Origin: Ashinkailepas kermadecensis | Taxonomy: Eukaryota > Arthropoda > Thecostraca > Neolepadidae | Direction of reading: 5' to 3' | Assembly: GCA_034440615.1 (NCBI GenBank) | Contig: JAOTOM010005148.1 | Coordinates: forward strand, 676,001-740,000 | Length of the DNA stretch: 64,000 nt | Shown here: positions 10,521 to 22,363 of the stretch, one piece after another | How positions within the stretch are numbered: the stretch's first letter is position 1 | How the letters are laid out: each line of letters opens with the position of its first letter | Notes under the pieces: generated by a model | The model's input: the letters and a program-made list of their open reading frames with translations, nothing else | Database searches by the model: none | What the model was told of the DNA's origin: nothing | Made by a program: the position numbers and the translations under genes

Positions 10521-11319
10521 AGCCCCGATCCTGCCACTTAGTAGTCCGTGGACACCGGTCGTGGACAAGCCTCAGCGTTGGCGTGCGCACTATCACAAAT
10601 GGGAGTCCTGCAGCTAAGCTAGGGTATCAGATATTAAGCCGTTTCGAAAGAGCACCGACTAGTTTGGATTTCTGCCCAACAAGGCACCCTTTGACCAGCC
10701 TGTCGGCAGCCGAAGCCCATCTGTGCCGCAGTGCCGGGATACACGGTGCAAACCCGCATCTCACACGCCACACAATCTCCGATCTGCAACATCACTCGCA
10801 ACGCTCATCTGTGTGCTGGGCCACGCTGCAGCACGCCACCAGCGCCGGCCACACTTGGGCAACAGCCGCCGCCGCGACCCGGACGCTTTTCGAAAAGCGC
10901 CCAGGCGTTCGATTCGGCGTTTTCCGTTGGCAGCTGGCAGCCATAAAGTGTCGAGGTCATCGGCGGCGCGAGCGCGAGGCCATCCATGGCACACCCAGCC
11001 GGCCGGCTACCGTCTTTGGCGTTCGATTCGCCATCGTGCCGCGCACGACACACGGCTCTCCCGCACCGCGCGTGCCCGCGTGAACGGAGCACGTGGCCCG
11101 GGGCGTAGCGGCCGCGCCGTGAACACGGCCCGCGCCTCACCACGCCAGACACCTAAATTCCCGGCCGTCGCTGTCGGCCGCTACAGTTCGCAGCGCTGCT
11201 TGTAACGGCGGCGAGCTGCCGGCCTCGGGCCTCGGTGTGCCGACTGGCTGCCGACCAGCCGGCTGCAGCGGCGGCAACTCCGACGCCCGGCAACAGAGCC
11301 GTCTGACCAGTCTGCTCAG
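10521..11319. other. no gene; CpG-rich
   Basis: CpG-rich DNA with overlapping open frames on both strands (166, 160 and 115 codons). Long frames are expected from high GC. I see no motif, start context or splice signal that singles one out. Confidence 0.4.
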
Positions 11320-11760
11320 GGCACGGCAGGCTCACTCGGGTCACAGCGGGGCGGTCCAGGCCTCAGTGTTCGGCCTCTCACGTGACAGCCAGGCTATGAT
11401 GGGCTCCTCAGGTCACGACTTGGTCACGACAGGCTTTCTCGGATCACAGTTTGTTCTCCCAGGTTCTGGCTGGGCTGTGTTACGGCTGCTCAGGTTACAA
11501 ATGGGTCCCCTGGGTCGCGACTAAATGCAGGTCAGGTCATAGGTAGCTCAGATCACAGGTATGCCTCGTATGTCATGGTCACAGTGCTGCATGATAGTCC
11601 ACGTCACAGATGGCTCCGTCGGAATACAATAGGATTATTCAGGTCACAACCAGGCTCCTCAAATAACGACTCTATTAACAGACCAGACCTGCATAACTCA
11701 TAGTAGGGTCACCCAGGTCAGCTATGACTAGGTCAGCTATGACTGGGTGATCCGTGTTCC
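11320..11760. repeat. degenerate CAGGTCACGA-type repeat
   Basis: About 15 loosely spaced copies of words like CTCAGGTCACA and GGCTCCTCAGGTC recur every 25-35 bp. The array is strongly diverged. Confidence 0.65.
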
Positions 11761-12700
11761 AGCGACTAATCTGATTAGTATAGTCCAGCGGATATGGTCC
11801 CTACCACGGCACACTTGGTGCCCTGATCCTCCATTGTGTGCGCGAAATGCACGTTGGCAGTTAACTAACGACGCTCTTGCGCTTCACGGACGCTCGAATG
11901 TGCCAGCTGAAGCGAATGACGCACGCTCCAGTAAGTCACAACCTGTGGCCCATTGACCACTGTCACTCTGATGTCCATTTCGGGCTCAAATTGCTTCATT
12001 CAGAAAACTACTGAGCTGGGTGGGGGAGGGGGTTGGCCGGCGGGGAGGGGGCTGATGTTGTTAGCTATAGCGGCATCAGCTATTTTGGTATTTCGGAAGC
12101 AGGGAACACCCCTGTCCAGACTGAGCCACGAACAACTGATCACGGCTCCAGATGAGTCTTCACACCTGCAGTGAGTCTGAGGCCAAAAATCAGCTGCCAC
12201 TTGCGAGACGACGCGATTGAACTTCCACGCAGTGATATTGAGAACAGCCGACCGACTTCTCTCAGCAGACAGTGAGCAGTGATGTCTCTTTAGGCGCGTA
12301 ACACCACCAGCATGGGCTTAATAATTTATATTCTAACAATTTTCATGAGCACCCTGTTCAGCGAGTTCAGAGTAATTATGTATATCCAATGTGAGTGCAG
12401 CAAACTGTCATGCTACCAAATTACAATGCCGTGTAATACTGATTCAGCCGAAAACGATAACTGCATAGAACCGTGGAGTTGCTTTAATTAAGCCACTTAC
12501 GAGAAGGCACAGCTCTCAGATACCATTAAGCAAGAACCTGTCCGAGCACCAGGGTTAGCCTACCTTGTCACACAGCACTGATAACTTGATAAGCTCTTGT
12601 GGTACCGCCAGTTCGACTCGTGGGACCCGTACCTCGTCACCTCACACCGTACCTCGTCATCCAGCATGGTTGCATGGCATTCCATGGCACTTCCACATCC
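11761..12700. other. no gene recognised
   Basis: AT-rich to mixed sequence with a G-run at 12019-12052 and no convincing coding or repeat structure. Confidence 0.4.
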
Positions 12701-12702
12701 AT

Positions 12703-12895
12703 CCCGTGTCACAACAACACAACTCAACTCGCAACACAACTCGCAAGAACCTGCAAGAACCGCAAGAACAACCTGCAACACAACTCACACTCCCAGCACC
12801 CCGTTGTCCCAGGATCTCGTTGTCCCAGCACCCCGATGTCCTAGCACCCCGTTGTCCCAGCACCCCGTTGTCCCACTGGGCCCAGTTGTCCCACC
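12703..12895. repeat. two adjacent short minisatellites
   Basis: Bases 12715-12790 are built from AACTCGCAACAC and AACCTGCAAGAAC words. Bases 12795-12895 are built from CACCCCGTTGTCCCAG-type units of about 16-18 bp. The overlapping frames of 133-266 codons are artefacts of these repeats plus high GC. Confidence 0.85.
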
Positions 12896-13864
12896 TGACC
12901 CCATGGTGCAAGCGTGCACACCACGGGCCAGCGCATGCAGCCCGGCGCCAGGAGTCACGGCACATCTGCTGGTGGCTGCGGCCAGCCGGCAGTGTGTTGG
13001 TTTCACCCGGTCCGGCCGGCGGCCCGGCGGCGCGGCGGCGGCAGGCGGCGCAGCCCACAGTCGGTCTGGCGGACTGACCGCCGCCGCTGACCGGATGGCG
13101 AGGCCCGGTCGCCGGCCGCGTCTGCCGGGGGTCGTTCGTTCACCCGGGACGTCCGAGGCGCGCCGGCCGGCCGACTCGGCCGCACCTGTACGCGACCCCA
13201 GACGGCCGACTCGTCCTATAAATGGGCTGATCTCAGCGCTCATTTGCAGGCGGGGCGGCGAGTCCATGACGGCCGCGCCGGGCTCGGTCTGCAGAGCGGG
13301 CCGGCCGCCTCGTGGCCGGGCAGCATCTCGTGTCGACGGACGCCGGCGTCAGGCGAACACCGGCGGTCAGGTGAACACACAGGCATCGGGGGCGTGACGC
13401 AACCCGCGGGTCGACACGAATGGACGCAAACGCCTGCAGGCAGCGCCTGCACGTGAGCTACACGAGGTGTCGCACGTTGGAGGGCATGGCGGTCCGGCCC
13501 GCCCTGGACGGCGAGCCTCCCGACAGAGACGCGCGGTGCTGCCGATCGTCAGCTCGACCGCACACATCGACGACTAGGCCTCTCTGGTTTTTTCCCAGCT
13601 CTCGATGCGTCTAAGAGGCTTACCGAGCTATCGCAAAATCCGGTCAGGATGCGGAGATGCAAGCACCGATAGGTACAGAGAACAGTGGACATGATCCGGT
13701 CGGGTCACTACGTACATCGACCCCAATCACATAGTCCAACAGCCGACGGCGCGATCTTCTGTGGAATTGACTGGAGTGGGTTGGCACAAGCCAGTGAACA
13801 GCTGGCAACACACAGATTTGCTTGGCAAGGAAGTCCACGCACGCGTCAAGGTCCCGTTAGTACT
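12896..13864. other. CpG-rich region containing a TATA-type promoter candidate
   Basis: Dense CpG from 12940 to 13530, with a TATA element at 13217 and a downstream ATG at 13266 opening only a 44-codon frame. No gene body is recognised. Confidence 0.4.
13217..13245 (+). promoter_or_regulatory. candidate TATA/initiator core promoter
   Basis: TATAAAT at 13217-13223 is followed 25 bases later by CTCATTT, a loose arthropod-type initiator. It sits at the edge of a CpG-rich patch. This is inference; TATA-like words occur by chance. Confidence 0.25.
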
Positions 13865-13937
13865 GGCGCTTCGCTGGCGTTCTGTTGGCGCTTTGCTGGC
13901 GCTTTGCTGGCGTTTTGCTGGAGCTTTGCTGGCACTT
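13865..13937. repeat. 11-bp GCTGGCGCTTT array
   Basis: About six imperfect tandem copies of an 11-bp unit (GCTGGCGCTTT and variants). Confidence 0.9.
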
Positions 13938-16511
13938 AGGCTACGATCTGCTGACCCATGACGCCGTGGAGCTTTCGGAGAGCACATCAGTGACCTGATT
14001 TTTCCCCACAATGGCGGCGGGTATCTATAGGGAGTACGACGGGCGGCGTAGCGCTTAGCTAACCTTGAGATCACGGGGAGCCCCTGAGGAGATCGTGACC
14101 TGACGTTGTCGTGTTGTGGCCAACAAACAGCTTTGAAGCGCATCCTGACATGTCGGTTGCACGCGGGCATGTGAGCTGGGTGACAGAAATTGGTTCCATG
14201 TCCTAAAACGATGGACATGGAGCTAAGTTCCATTGCATAAGGAGGTTAAATGTTTTTTTCAGTACATGCGAGACACACGCGACAATATCTTCAGAATGGT
14301 TTGCTATAACTCATACTACCACGGACTGCAAATACAAACAATACTTGCTGGCCATTCCCTCTCCTCTCGTTCCATCCCCTACAGGGGAGTGTGCACCGAT
14401 AAGCACATTTGGAGGGCACCAGCTGCCGGCTGAATCGCTGAGCTGTGCGACGAGCAGGGTAATCTGATCTCTCGGTCACCCCCTCCATCTCCCCCTCGTC
14501 TCGGTCCCGACTTCAGGATACATCCTGAATGCTTGTCAACAACACTGAAACACGAGGGTCGCGTTCGCACAGTTCTCATCACACAACTGACGCTCAAATT
14601 GCCCTCATCAGAACAGACGGCGCGGGAACGAAGCTTAGCGCGAACACATCCCGAGGACCCGTCAACCACCAGCCGGCTCGGAACTCACCCACGGTCAGAG
14701 ATCGAGTGCAGCGTGACCTGTCGGCGACCTGGCCAGACAGCCGAGGGCCCATCAGGTCAGCAGAGGAGCACGGCCGTTGGCGGTGGGCCACTGCACCGCC
14801 TGCCACAGCCGCCTCTTGTTCGAGTGGTGTCCGAACATCGCGCCCGCCCGCAGTGTCGCCGCGCGCCACGTGGCGGTGCGACCGGCCAGCCCGCTCCGCG
14901 CTGGTTCGGTCGCCTTACTGCGGTGGGCGCGCACCATTAGCGAGCTGCCCGTGCCCGCTACGGGACGCCCTGCTCCGCCGGCTGCGGCCGTATTAACCAT
15001 GGAACTGGAAGTGGGCCGTCATCAGGAGACGTCGCGGCCCGGCCACACGCGCAGCTGGCGGCCGCCACTGGTGACGCCGATTTGGTGAATTACTCGGCCA
15101 TAATCGTGTCGTCTGTCCTTCGCCGGCCGGCCACGTCCACCGGCTCTCGGTTAGTATGCCAGACGAGCGTGTCCGGTGTGGCGCGGTATGGCGCTCATCA
15201 CCCGGCGGCCGCGTGCCAGGCCATACCGGCCGCTGGGTGTCGGCCAGACGAGTGCCGTGGCCACCCAGAGAGGACAACGCCGGACGAGTCGGCTGCGACA
15301 GGCCGCTTCTGACTACAGCCAGCCTTTACGACCGCTCCGAGGCACGGCCACTCCGGGGAGGTCCCCATCTCACGCAGCGAGCAGCGGACAGCTCGCGAGG
15401 CGACGTACAAAGCGCAACACTCGTGGCAGGCACCGACCCGGTGCTGTCAAAAACGGCATTGTTTACGGTTGACCTCGAACAATGCGGCGGACATTCTTCC
15501 GCGGTAGGCGGCGGCCGTCACGCTGTCTCCAAAGGAGACATTCCTCGGACGGAACAAGGGAGCGGAGGAAACAAGGTTAATGCCGCCCGAGTGGAGGAAA
15601 CAAGGTTAATGTTGCCCTAGCGGACGTCGGCTTAACAACAAATCTGCGCAACATCACGCGGCGTTTCCGGCGCTGAGTCAGACAAGGCGCGGACGCTTGC
15701 GGTGCTGCGGCTGAGTCACTCTAAAAGCCGGCGCCGCCAATTGACATGCGAGCCGGGGCGCGACGCGAGGGTCAGTCGAGCGTGGTGTTGACGTCTGGTG
15801 CACACCTGGGCCGCCTTCACCCGAGAGCGACGTGTCGGCCACGTCCGGCGGTGCGAGCGTGGGACGCAATGACCGGAACACAACACCGGCCACGCAGCCA
15901 ATTACGGCCTCCGTGGCGCGTCTGGCCGTGAAGCCGGCAGCGGCGGCGGAGAAAAGCGAAACCTTCCCAACCGGCCACCAGGTGGCCACGCCGCGTCCCG
16001 CAGGCCATTCACACGACGCGGACGGCGCCGCCACTCGTGACGGCCGCCGGGCACGGTTAATGTGGACATGGGAGCGCCGGCTGCGCGCCGCGCCGCCGCA
16101 CTGGCCAGCGCCACAATCGCCGCCGTGACCCGACGATGCGCCCGACGCCGGCCGCCCGAGCGTCTGACGGACGGAGCCGACCCGACCGCACTGTCGCCAA
16201 CGCAGCCGGACCTGGCCGGGACGCGGCGGCCACGGCTTGCGGTCAGCGCGGCGGTGCCGTCACGGCCGATCCGTGCCGCCGCATAGCAATGAGGCCGGCA
16301 CGTGCAGGCCGACCGCCGCTCGTGACTTCGGTCAAGGTCCGCGTGGGACCGACCGCGCGCTGACCGCCACCCGGCGTCGGAAAAAAGGCGTTCTCTCCCC
16401 CTACACTAACCGACATCGGTCGAGGCGCCCGGCACCAGATCACGGCGCGCTCATTAGCATGCGTCCGGCGGTCGACAACGGGCCGCAGCAGCCCACGAGG
16501 GCGGTACTCAC
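13938..16511. other. no gene; probable intron of the minus-strand gene at 16.5-17.3 kb
   Basis: AT-rich at 14140-14350, then CpG-rich from 14600 to 16500. If the exon at 16512-17282 is real, its donor opens an intron here on the minus strand. Numerous GC-driven frames are present, none with recognisable protein character. I could not find the next exon. Confidence 0.4.
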
Positions 16512-17282
16512 CCGCCAGAGCTGCGGCCGTCCTCGGCGACTCTCTCGGCCACCAGCGTGCTGCCCGAGCCGACCGAGCCCAGCTCGGAGCCCTCCGACAC
16601 GCTGGCGCGGCGCGCCGGCTCCGACGGCTGGTCTCGGCTGGTGTCGACGCCCGTCAGGTACTCCTCCGTCAAGTACTGCTGCAGCGGCCGCTTGTCTGCG
16701 GCCAGCGTCTCGGCGCTGTCGCTGCGCAGCGACAGGCTCACGTAGTCGCCCTCCGAGTACGGCGAAGTCTCGTAGCCGGAGTCCTTGGTGAGCTTGCGCG
16801 CCGAGCGGCGCTCGCGGTCGCGCTGCAGCGGCGGCCGCGGGCTGGACGCGCCGCACGCCGGCGCCGGCACGTTCTCGTAGAGGCCGGCCGGCCGCGCGTC
16901 CGCGTCGACGGCCAGCTCGGAGAGCGTCGCGTCGCTGTCGACGCTGCCGCGCCGGTCAGCCGGCGGCCGCTTGCCCAGCTTGTCATGGAAGCTGTGCGAA
17001 CGTTCGGTGGGCTCGCCGCGCGTCTTGGCCTGCTTGGCGCGCCGTCGGCCGGCCTTGCCCTCGCTGTGGTAGTGCGGGTTGGCTCTGTCCAGCGCGACGG
17101 CGCCGTCGGCGGCCGGCTCGGCGGCGCGACCGGCGCGCAGCGCGCGCAAAAACTTGGTGGCCGACTGCAGTTTGGTGGATTCGCGTCGCTGCGGCGGTCG
17201 TCGGCGCGGCCCGGGCTTCACCTCTGCCACGTCGGTCTCGTCGTCCACCAGCTCGCACGGCTGCTGCAGGTCCTGGGCGCCC
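16512..17282 (-). CDS. internal coding exon of an unidentified Ser/Arg-rich protein
   Basis: This is the best-supported coding segment in the window. It has one base of a split codon, 256 complete codons and two bases of the next codon, 771 bp in all and divisible by three. The acceptor AG lies at 17284-17283, with a branch-point-like TACTGAC about 20 bases upstream and a pyrimidine-leaning tract between. The donor GTGAGT is at 16511-16506, and its TGA ends the open frame exactly at the splice site. The protein looks disordered: a basic PRRRPPQRRES stretch near residues 25-35, HYHSEGKAGRRRAKQAK near 70-86, RRGSVDSD near 110, GLYENV near 133, KLTKDSGYETSPYSEGDYVS near 163-182 and RRASVSEG near 224. 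RRxS sites suggest basophilic kinase or 14-3-3 binding, and the YENV and YVSL tyrosines could be phosphorylated. I do not recognise the family. It could be a linker of a signalling or scaffold protein. Codon third positions are strongly G/C. Confidence 0.75.
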
Positions 17283-18696
17283 CTGTCGATGGAGACGAAG
17301 CGTCAGTACGGCACACAATACAACCGCATGGTCGTGTGACTCAGAGTGAAACAGCTGCCCGGTAGCACGGGTGGCTATCACGGTCTCCGAGCACGGTCTA
17401 AGATCCTATCACGGTCTAAGATCACGGTCTCCGAGCACATTGGTGACAGGCCAGCAGGTCGGGTCGGCCGCCGCTGGCGCTGGTGACCTGATGACCTTGG
17501 CGACACCTGAGCTGGGTCAGCACATACTGGACACGGGCGCAGTTTCGAGTCAGCGCTGGACAGCTGCACCTGCATCATGTGCACACCGCGCAGCTGAAGC
17601 GCCACCTGGACATGCGGTATCACGCCCCGGCATCAGCAATTTTCTATTGAGATGCACGTCTGGACGGCCTTGCAGCGTGGTGACTGCTCATTTCGAATTG
17701 CACAACGACCGCAAATAAGCTGTAAAAAGCGCCACAAGCCGATCAAAGTACAGATTTTCTCTGCGAACAGCGACGCTACAGGATTTAGTTAGCATATGGG
17801 ACCCGCAGCAGAGGCCAATTCAGCCAGTCATGGCAGCGCACATGACACTCTCCTGTACAGTATGCAGATTTGCAGGGAAATACATTGGTCAGCTTAAGAT
17901 GACAGCACTCTACAGTGATCGCCCACCTTATTCGGCCCGGCGAGTTCTCTCACGATGAGCGGCCGTACTTTTCGTCATAATTTGGAGCTATCTCAGCGAA
18001 TTCACAGGAATTCCATCGATGTACACTGCACGCTTCGTTGCGAAATCGCATGCGGGCGGACGGTGACACAGAACGACAACATCCGGGAAGGCGAAGACTA
18101 CGCCGCAGAAGTTGGACCGAGTCCGGTCTCGCGGTCGACGGCGGACTCTGGCACGGCGTAACCGCGCGGAGCGCCGTGCCGCTCAGCGCGACCGTTGATG
18201 ACGTCATCGACACCATGGTGTGTCATCACCACAGAGTGCCATGACACCGCGATCGGCGGCCGCAGACGGTCGCAGGCACCGACACCGGTGCCCGCAGGCG
18301 CTCGAGGCACCGCGACCGGCAGCCGCGGCCGTCGTCCCAGTCGCCCGGGCGGGCGTCCCTGCCACTTCGGCTCAGCTCGGATGAGATTACATCGCCGCTG
18401 GTGTCCTCTGTACAGCTCCGACATCAGTTGGGAGTTGGGCCGTAAATATCAGTGGACGTGGAACGGTGCGCGGTGCGAACGGTGCAGCACAGGTGCGCTC
18501 CACTGGCAGTGATCAGCCGCCGTTCGTGCACCAGCTCTTATCCTGCACTATTTACGAGGACCGTTCCGAGGAGCCTCGCTCGCCTGCACGCCTCTGCTTC
18601 AGTATTCGGCTCATTTACGGGCCTATTTCGACGCTGAAATCCCCGAGGTGGAGAGTCCGCTGCCTTCCTTGTACCAGGTGGTAAAGGCACCGCGTG
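17283..18696. other. no gene; probable upstream intron with a CpG patch
   Basis: Sequence 5' to the exon on the minus strand. Bases 17370-17440 contain repeated CACGGTCTAAGATC words. Bases 18050-18400 are CpG-rich with a CRE-type palindrome. No further exon was identified. Confidence 0.4.
18197..18208. promoter_or_regulatory. 12-bp CRE palindrome GATGACGTCATC
   Basis: A perfect palindrome around TGACGTCA in a CpG-rich patch about 0.9 kb upstream of the minus-strand exon. It is a candidate CREB/ATF site. Confidence 0.4.
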
Positions 18697-18742
18697 ACAG
18701 GCTAGGCAGAGGCTAGGCTAGGCTAGGCTAGGCTAGGCTATG
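18697..18742. repeat. GGCTA pentanucleotide microsatellite
   Basis: Five or more perfect tandem GGCTA units with degenerate flanks. Confidence 0.9.
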
Positions 18743-19400
18743 ACAGACTAGGCATAGCAGGACAAAGCTAAACAGACCGCAGTAGAGGAGTGGGGGGGCA
18801 CAAGTCAATGCATGAGAGCAAGACAACAGGGGGAGGGACACGTGCCACGGCAAACTGAGAAAAACGGTGGAGTTTAAATGTGCGAGAAAATCCACATAGG
18901 GCAAAACATAAACAGGGTAGCGCAAGTACAGCATGCCACATGAAGGACGTGAAAGACACGACGGGGCAAGGTGTGAGCCCAAAGCACAAAAAGAGCAGAG
19001 CATGCAGTATAGGACAGACAAAGGCTGCGACAGAGAAGAGCAGGGAAATGCAGGACATAACAGGGCAGAATATGACACAATAGGACAGGGCCCAATAGGA
19101 GAGAGCGACACAAACAAAATATCATACAACAGGATGGCATAGCAGGTCAGGGCAGGCCGGGCCAGGATATGGCAGGGCAGGTCAGAACAAGGCAAAGCAG
19201 ACAAGAGCAAAAAGATGTGGCGGAATGGCAGGAATACTTCTACAGTACATAAAATATGGGGCAAGTATGGCAGACTACCTTTACAGTAGAATAGCTGCAT
19301 GACAAGCACTAAGAGCACAAAATATGACAGGGGAGGGTAGACAGAGTAATGCAGGACAGGGCAGGATAGGGCACGTCCCAACAAAGCGGGCTAAGGCATC
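18743..19400. repeat. purine-rich degenerate GGACAGGGCA region
   Basis: Long low-complexity strand asymmetry, with A and G dominating the plus strand. Words such as GGACAGGGCAGGATA and AGGGCAGG recur. The pyrimidine-rich complement leaves a 218-codon minus-strand frame full of Leu, Pro, Ser and Cys, which I treat as a low-complexity artefact. Confidence 0.7.
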
Positions 19401-21006
19401 AGCTGGTAGCGGGCGATACCGAGAGGCAGGCACTGACCACACAGGGGACGACCACGCTTCGATTCCCTTAGTTCGATGACGTTGCGTTCGGACTGTTAGG
19501 ACAGGACAAGAACGCCTCGAGAGGATGGGGAAATACTGAACCACACCTTGATTTGAAGAAAAAAAACAGTTATAATTAAACCTTCTAATAAGACTAATAT
19601 CCTTTGAAAGATAACATACACTAAGTCTAACAAGAATCTCCAAAGATTTGCCATCAAATAAACTGATGGGCCCAAGACTATGATTATATTTTACCCGCCA
19701 TGAGCAAGACGTGCCAATCACAGACCGGTGTGCCCTTCGATATGGCAGAATCGTGTAACTATTATCTAAAAACAGGTTCTGTGGAGAGATAGTGATCTGA
19801 ATGGAACAAGTAGACCTGACTTTGAGTGGGCTCCGAAGGCTGGAAATATATTAGCTGGCGACAACTTTGCTGCTGAGTTGCACGCGTCTGTATAAATTAT
19901 ATGGTGGAACAATTTCCCACGTTTTTGGAGGGGTGGCTAAACCACCAAGCTGGGATGATATACTATGGTGTGGAGAGCTGGTATGCGTGGAGGCATGGTC
20001 GCTTCACAATGGATTAAAGCACATGTTCAACATGGTCTGAATGCCTCCCATCCCAACTCTCGTTACAATGAAACCATTGTTGTTGTGTATATAGATAGCT
20101 GAAAATTGCTTCCATTGTTGTCCATGCAACAACTGACGATACGAAATACTCAAAAAGCATGTCGTCAAATAGTACATGTGCTACATCCGCCACTAGTTAT
20201 GGCATGCTACGCGGTTGGTTGACATGCAAGCGTTGGCCAATTCACAGTATATTTAAACTATGTGTGTTTAATTGTTATTATAACTAGCAGAACTGAACAA
20301 ATTAGTGTTTGCACTTTATAAAAACCAATCTGAAGAAAAAGCCTACAAAGTGAACCTGCATGAGGCATCTGAATTTGACTTGACCTTTGACTGACATTTG
20401 GAGACATCTGCGGCAGATGAACAAAAAGCACTTTAGCTATGAACCACATTGGCATCGAAGTCCGACACTCCAGAATATAGCATAAATCGTGTCGAAGGCT
20501 GCATACCCCACGTACAATGCACCAGCATGAAATATTTACGACAAGAAATCGCACCACATGACGAACAAAGCATACCGCGTGAGGGCTGCCGTGCAAGAAA
20601 TGTCAACTGAGTGCTGGAGGGCAAAGCATACTAGCTTAATCCACAACAAATTGACAGGGTGCTAGCCAATTCTGACTTCTGCACGGGCATGGAAACGGCT
20701 ATATCAGATGAAACAGAAGGTGTCCGAAACTATCAATGATGCAACACGGGCATGATGCGGTTGTCCGTGAACTTTGTCGTCCGGAAAGTGAAAACAAACT
20801 TCAGGCAGGTTCCTCGGCACTTGGTATTCTGAAAATAGGTACCGAGGACATCGTGATGCATTTGATATGAGGGACGCGTCGACTGCCAGGGTCACTTCGC
20901 GTTCAGCACCGAGAACATCATGTTGACACGCATTGCAGGCTTCGGCACCCTTCAAGCCAGCAAGACATCCTGGACGTGACCTCTTCTTTTATCACGGAAC
21001 CACATC

Positions 21007-21255
21007 GTGATGACTGACGCTCAGCAAGAACAACGACGCCTGTGTTCCCAACTGCTACTGCGGAACACGCGTGAGTGCATGGAAGCATGTAGATCATACA
21101 AAGCTGCCCTGCTACCTTTTGACAATTTGAATAATGGTCATACGGCGGTGTATGAAGGAAACGACTTCATCATGCTTTGCTCTCCCCGTCGAGAGTATGA
21201 CATCGCTCCAGAGCTCCTCGGCACATTCCGTGCAGGAAGTAGTCATCACGTGTAA
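21007..21255 (+). CDS. 82-codon open frame, unidentified
   Basis: ATG at 21007 to stop at 21253-21255. The product is hydrophilic, with a Gln/Arg-rich start (DAQQEQRRLCSQ), two Cys in an RECMEAC motif and a YEGNDFIMLCSPRREY stretch. There is no signal peptide or membrane segment. It lies in AT-rich DNA with other broken frames, so it may be a fragment of a decayed element. I cannot assign a family and may be reading noise. Confidence 0.2.
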   Translation: MMTDAQQEQRRLCSQLLLRNTRECMEACRSYKAALLPFDNLNNGHTAVYEGNDFIMLCSPRREYDIAPELLGTFRAGSSHHV

Positions 21256-21787
21256 GGCATCGTTTCGTACCTCCCTTGCCGGGACGACGATTGCGTCATT
21301 CTGTGTCACCAACGTCTTATGGCACAAGTTACGTAACCGGAAGACTGGCTGGCGTGGGAGCGCGGATGTGGCCGTGTGAACTTTGTCAAGGAGCTGAGAT
21401 TGCTGGCACCATGTGTGTGGACAGAAGCTATGGCTTATCCTTGGAGTTCACTCACATCACGTGTTGCATCTCATGAGTGTCGAAGTCCGAGAGGACAACC
21501 AGTAAACAAGCCAGTATGCTGCTTGTCACATGAATTCAACTTCCACATGAACTCGACAGTCTCAGTGAGCCCTGAGTGATTGTTGCATGACTCCCATACA
21601 GGGTTGGGTTTGTACTTTGTAATACTGGAAGATGGAATGAAACGTTTTGTATAATCATACAAGGCGAGGATATTTGCTTCAAGCAAGTGACATCAGAATC
21701 TTATTTTGCACTCTCCAGTGGATCGTGAACATCATTAGAGAGCAGGTCATTGTTAAATAACACCATTCAACCTCCATATGAGACAAA

Positions 21788-21855
21788 CTAGAGGATAATG
21801 TTCTGGAAATGATGCGCTTCTGGATGCCAACGATCTAGGAACAGTCGATTTCCCA
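21788..21855 (+). repeat. dispersed repeat family X, copy
   Basis: Contains GAGGATAATGTTCTGGA, a C(A/T)TCTGGATG block and ATTTCCCAACC in the same order as the 1207 copy. Confidence 0.5.
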
Positions 21856-22363
21856 ACCCTGCTCCTACATCAGCCGCAGGCGATCCAGATAGGTAAATAA
21901 TGACGATATGCTGTGAGCAAAGCTACAAGACTCATCAATGGACTAGGGAATGCATAAAATGGAGAGAGGCTTATGGCTTTGGATATGTACTGAATCAAGT
22001 GTAGGACTTTACGGGTTCATATGGTTGAGATGTTTAAAGCTGTAAAATGGTGACATCATGACGTTCTGAAAGATGCTCTTCTATTTAGATTATCACAGTA
22101 TATCAATTCAGGTTAGACGAGTCAAGATGTAGGACAGCTTAACCCCAACAGGACCGGAATTCAGAGCTGGCCCTTTGACGTGCCATGCTGAAGAGATGGA
22201 CCATGGTAGCATGATTGGGTGGAAAGTGTCTTCAGAACGTAGTATATAACATTGATTTGGGGTTCCCAGTCTATTTGTTCTCTTCTTATATCATCTTCCC
22301 TTAAAAGACTAAACCCAGATGGATTCCTGTGGCTCGTATTTTGCCAGTGCCAGTTGCAAGTGT

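Larger units (their letters stand above)
19401..22363. other. AT-rich unique DNA; possible decayed element
   Basis: No confident gene in nearly 3 kb. A family X copy is at 21788. Bases 19780-21580 hold several interrupted frames on both strands that look more protein-like than their surroundings. A decayed transposon or pseudogene is possible, but no reverse transcriptase or transposase motif is identifiable. Confidence 0.35.

Noticed and set aside
9663..10541. 292-codon plus-strand frame
   Set aside because: The C-terminal half is a decayed GATCCAGTCGTGATCC repeat and the N-terminal half shows no domain. Not enough for a gene call.
13217..13400. A gene driven by the 13.2 kb TATA element
   Set aside because: The only downstream ATG frame in the patch is 44 codons, with no protein character and no splice donor.
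18728..19384. 218-codon minus-strand frame with membrane-like composition
   Set aside because: It comes from a purine/pyrimidine-asymmetric low-complexity tract. Leu/Ser/Cys/Pro richness is what a pyrimidine-rich strand gives.
19780..21580. A transposase or reverse transcriptase remnant
   Set aside because: Frames are broken, and I could not find a DDE, YXDD or other catalytic signature. Left as unexplained AT-rich DNA.
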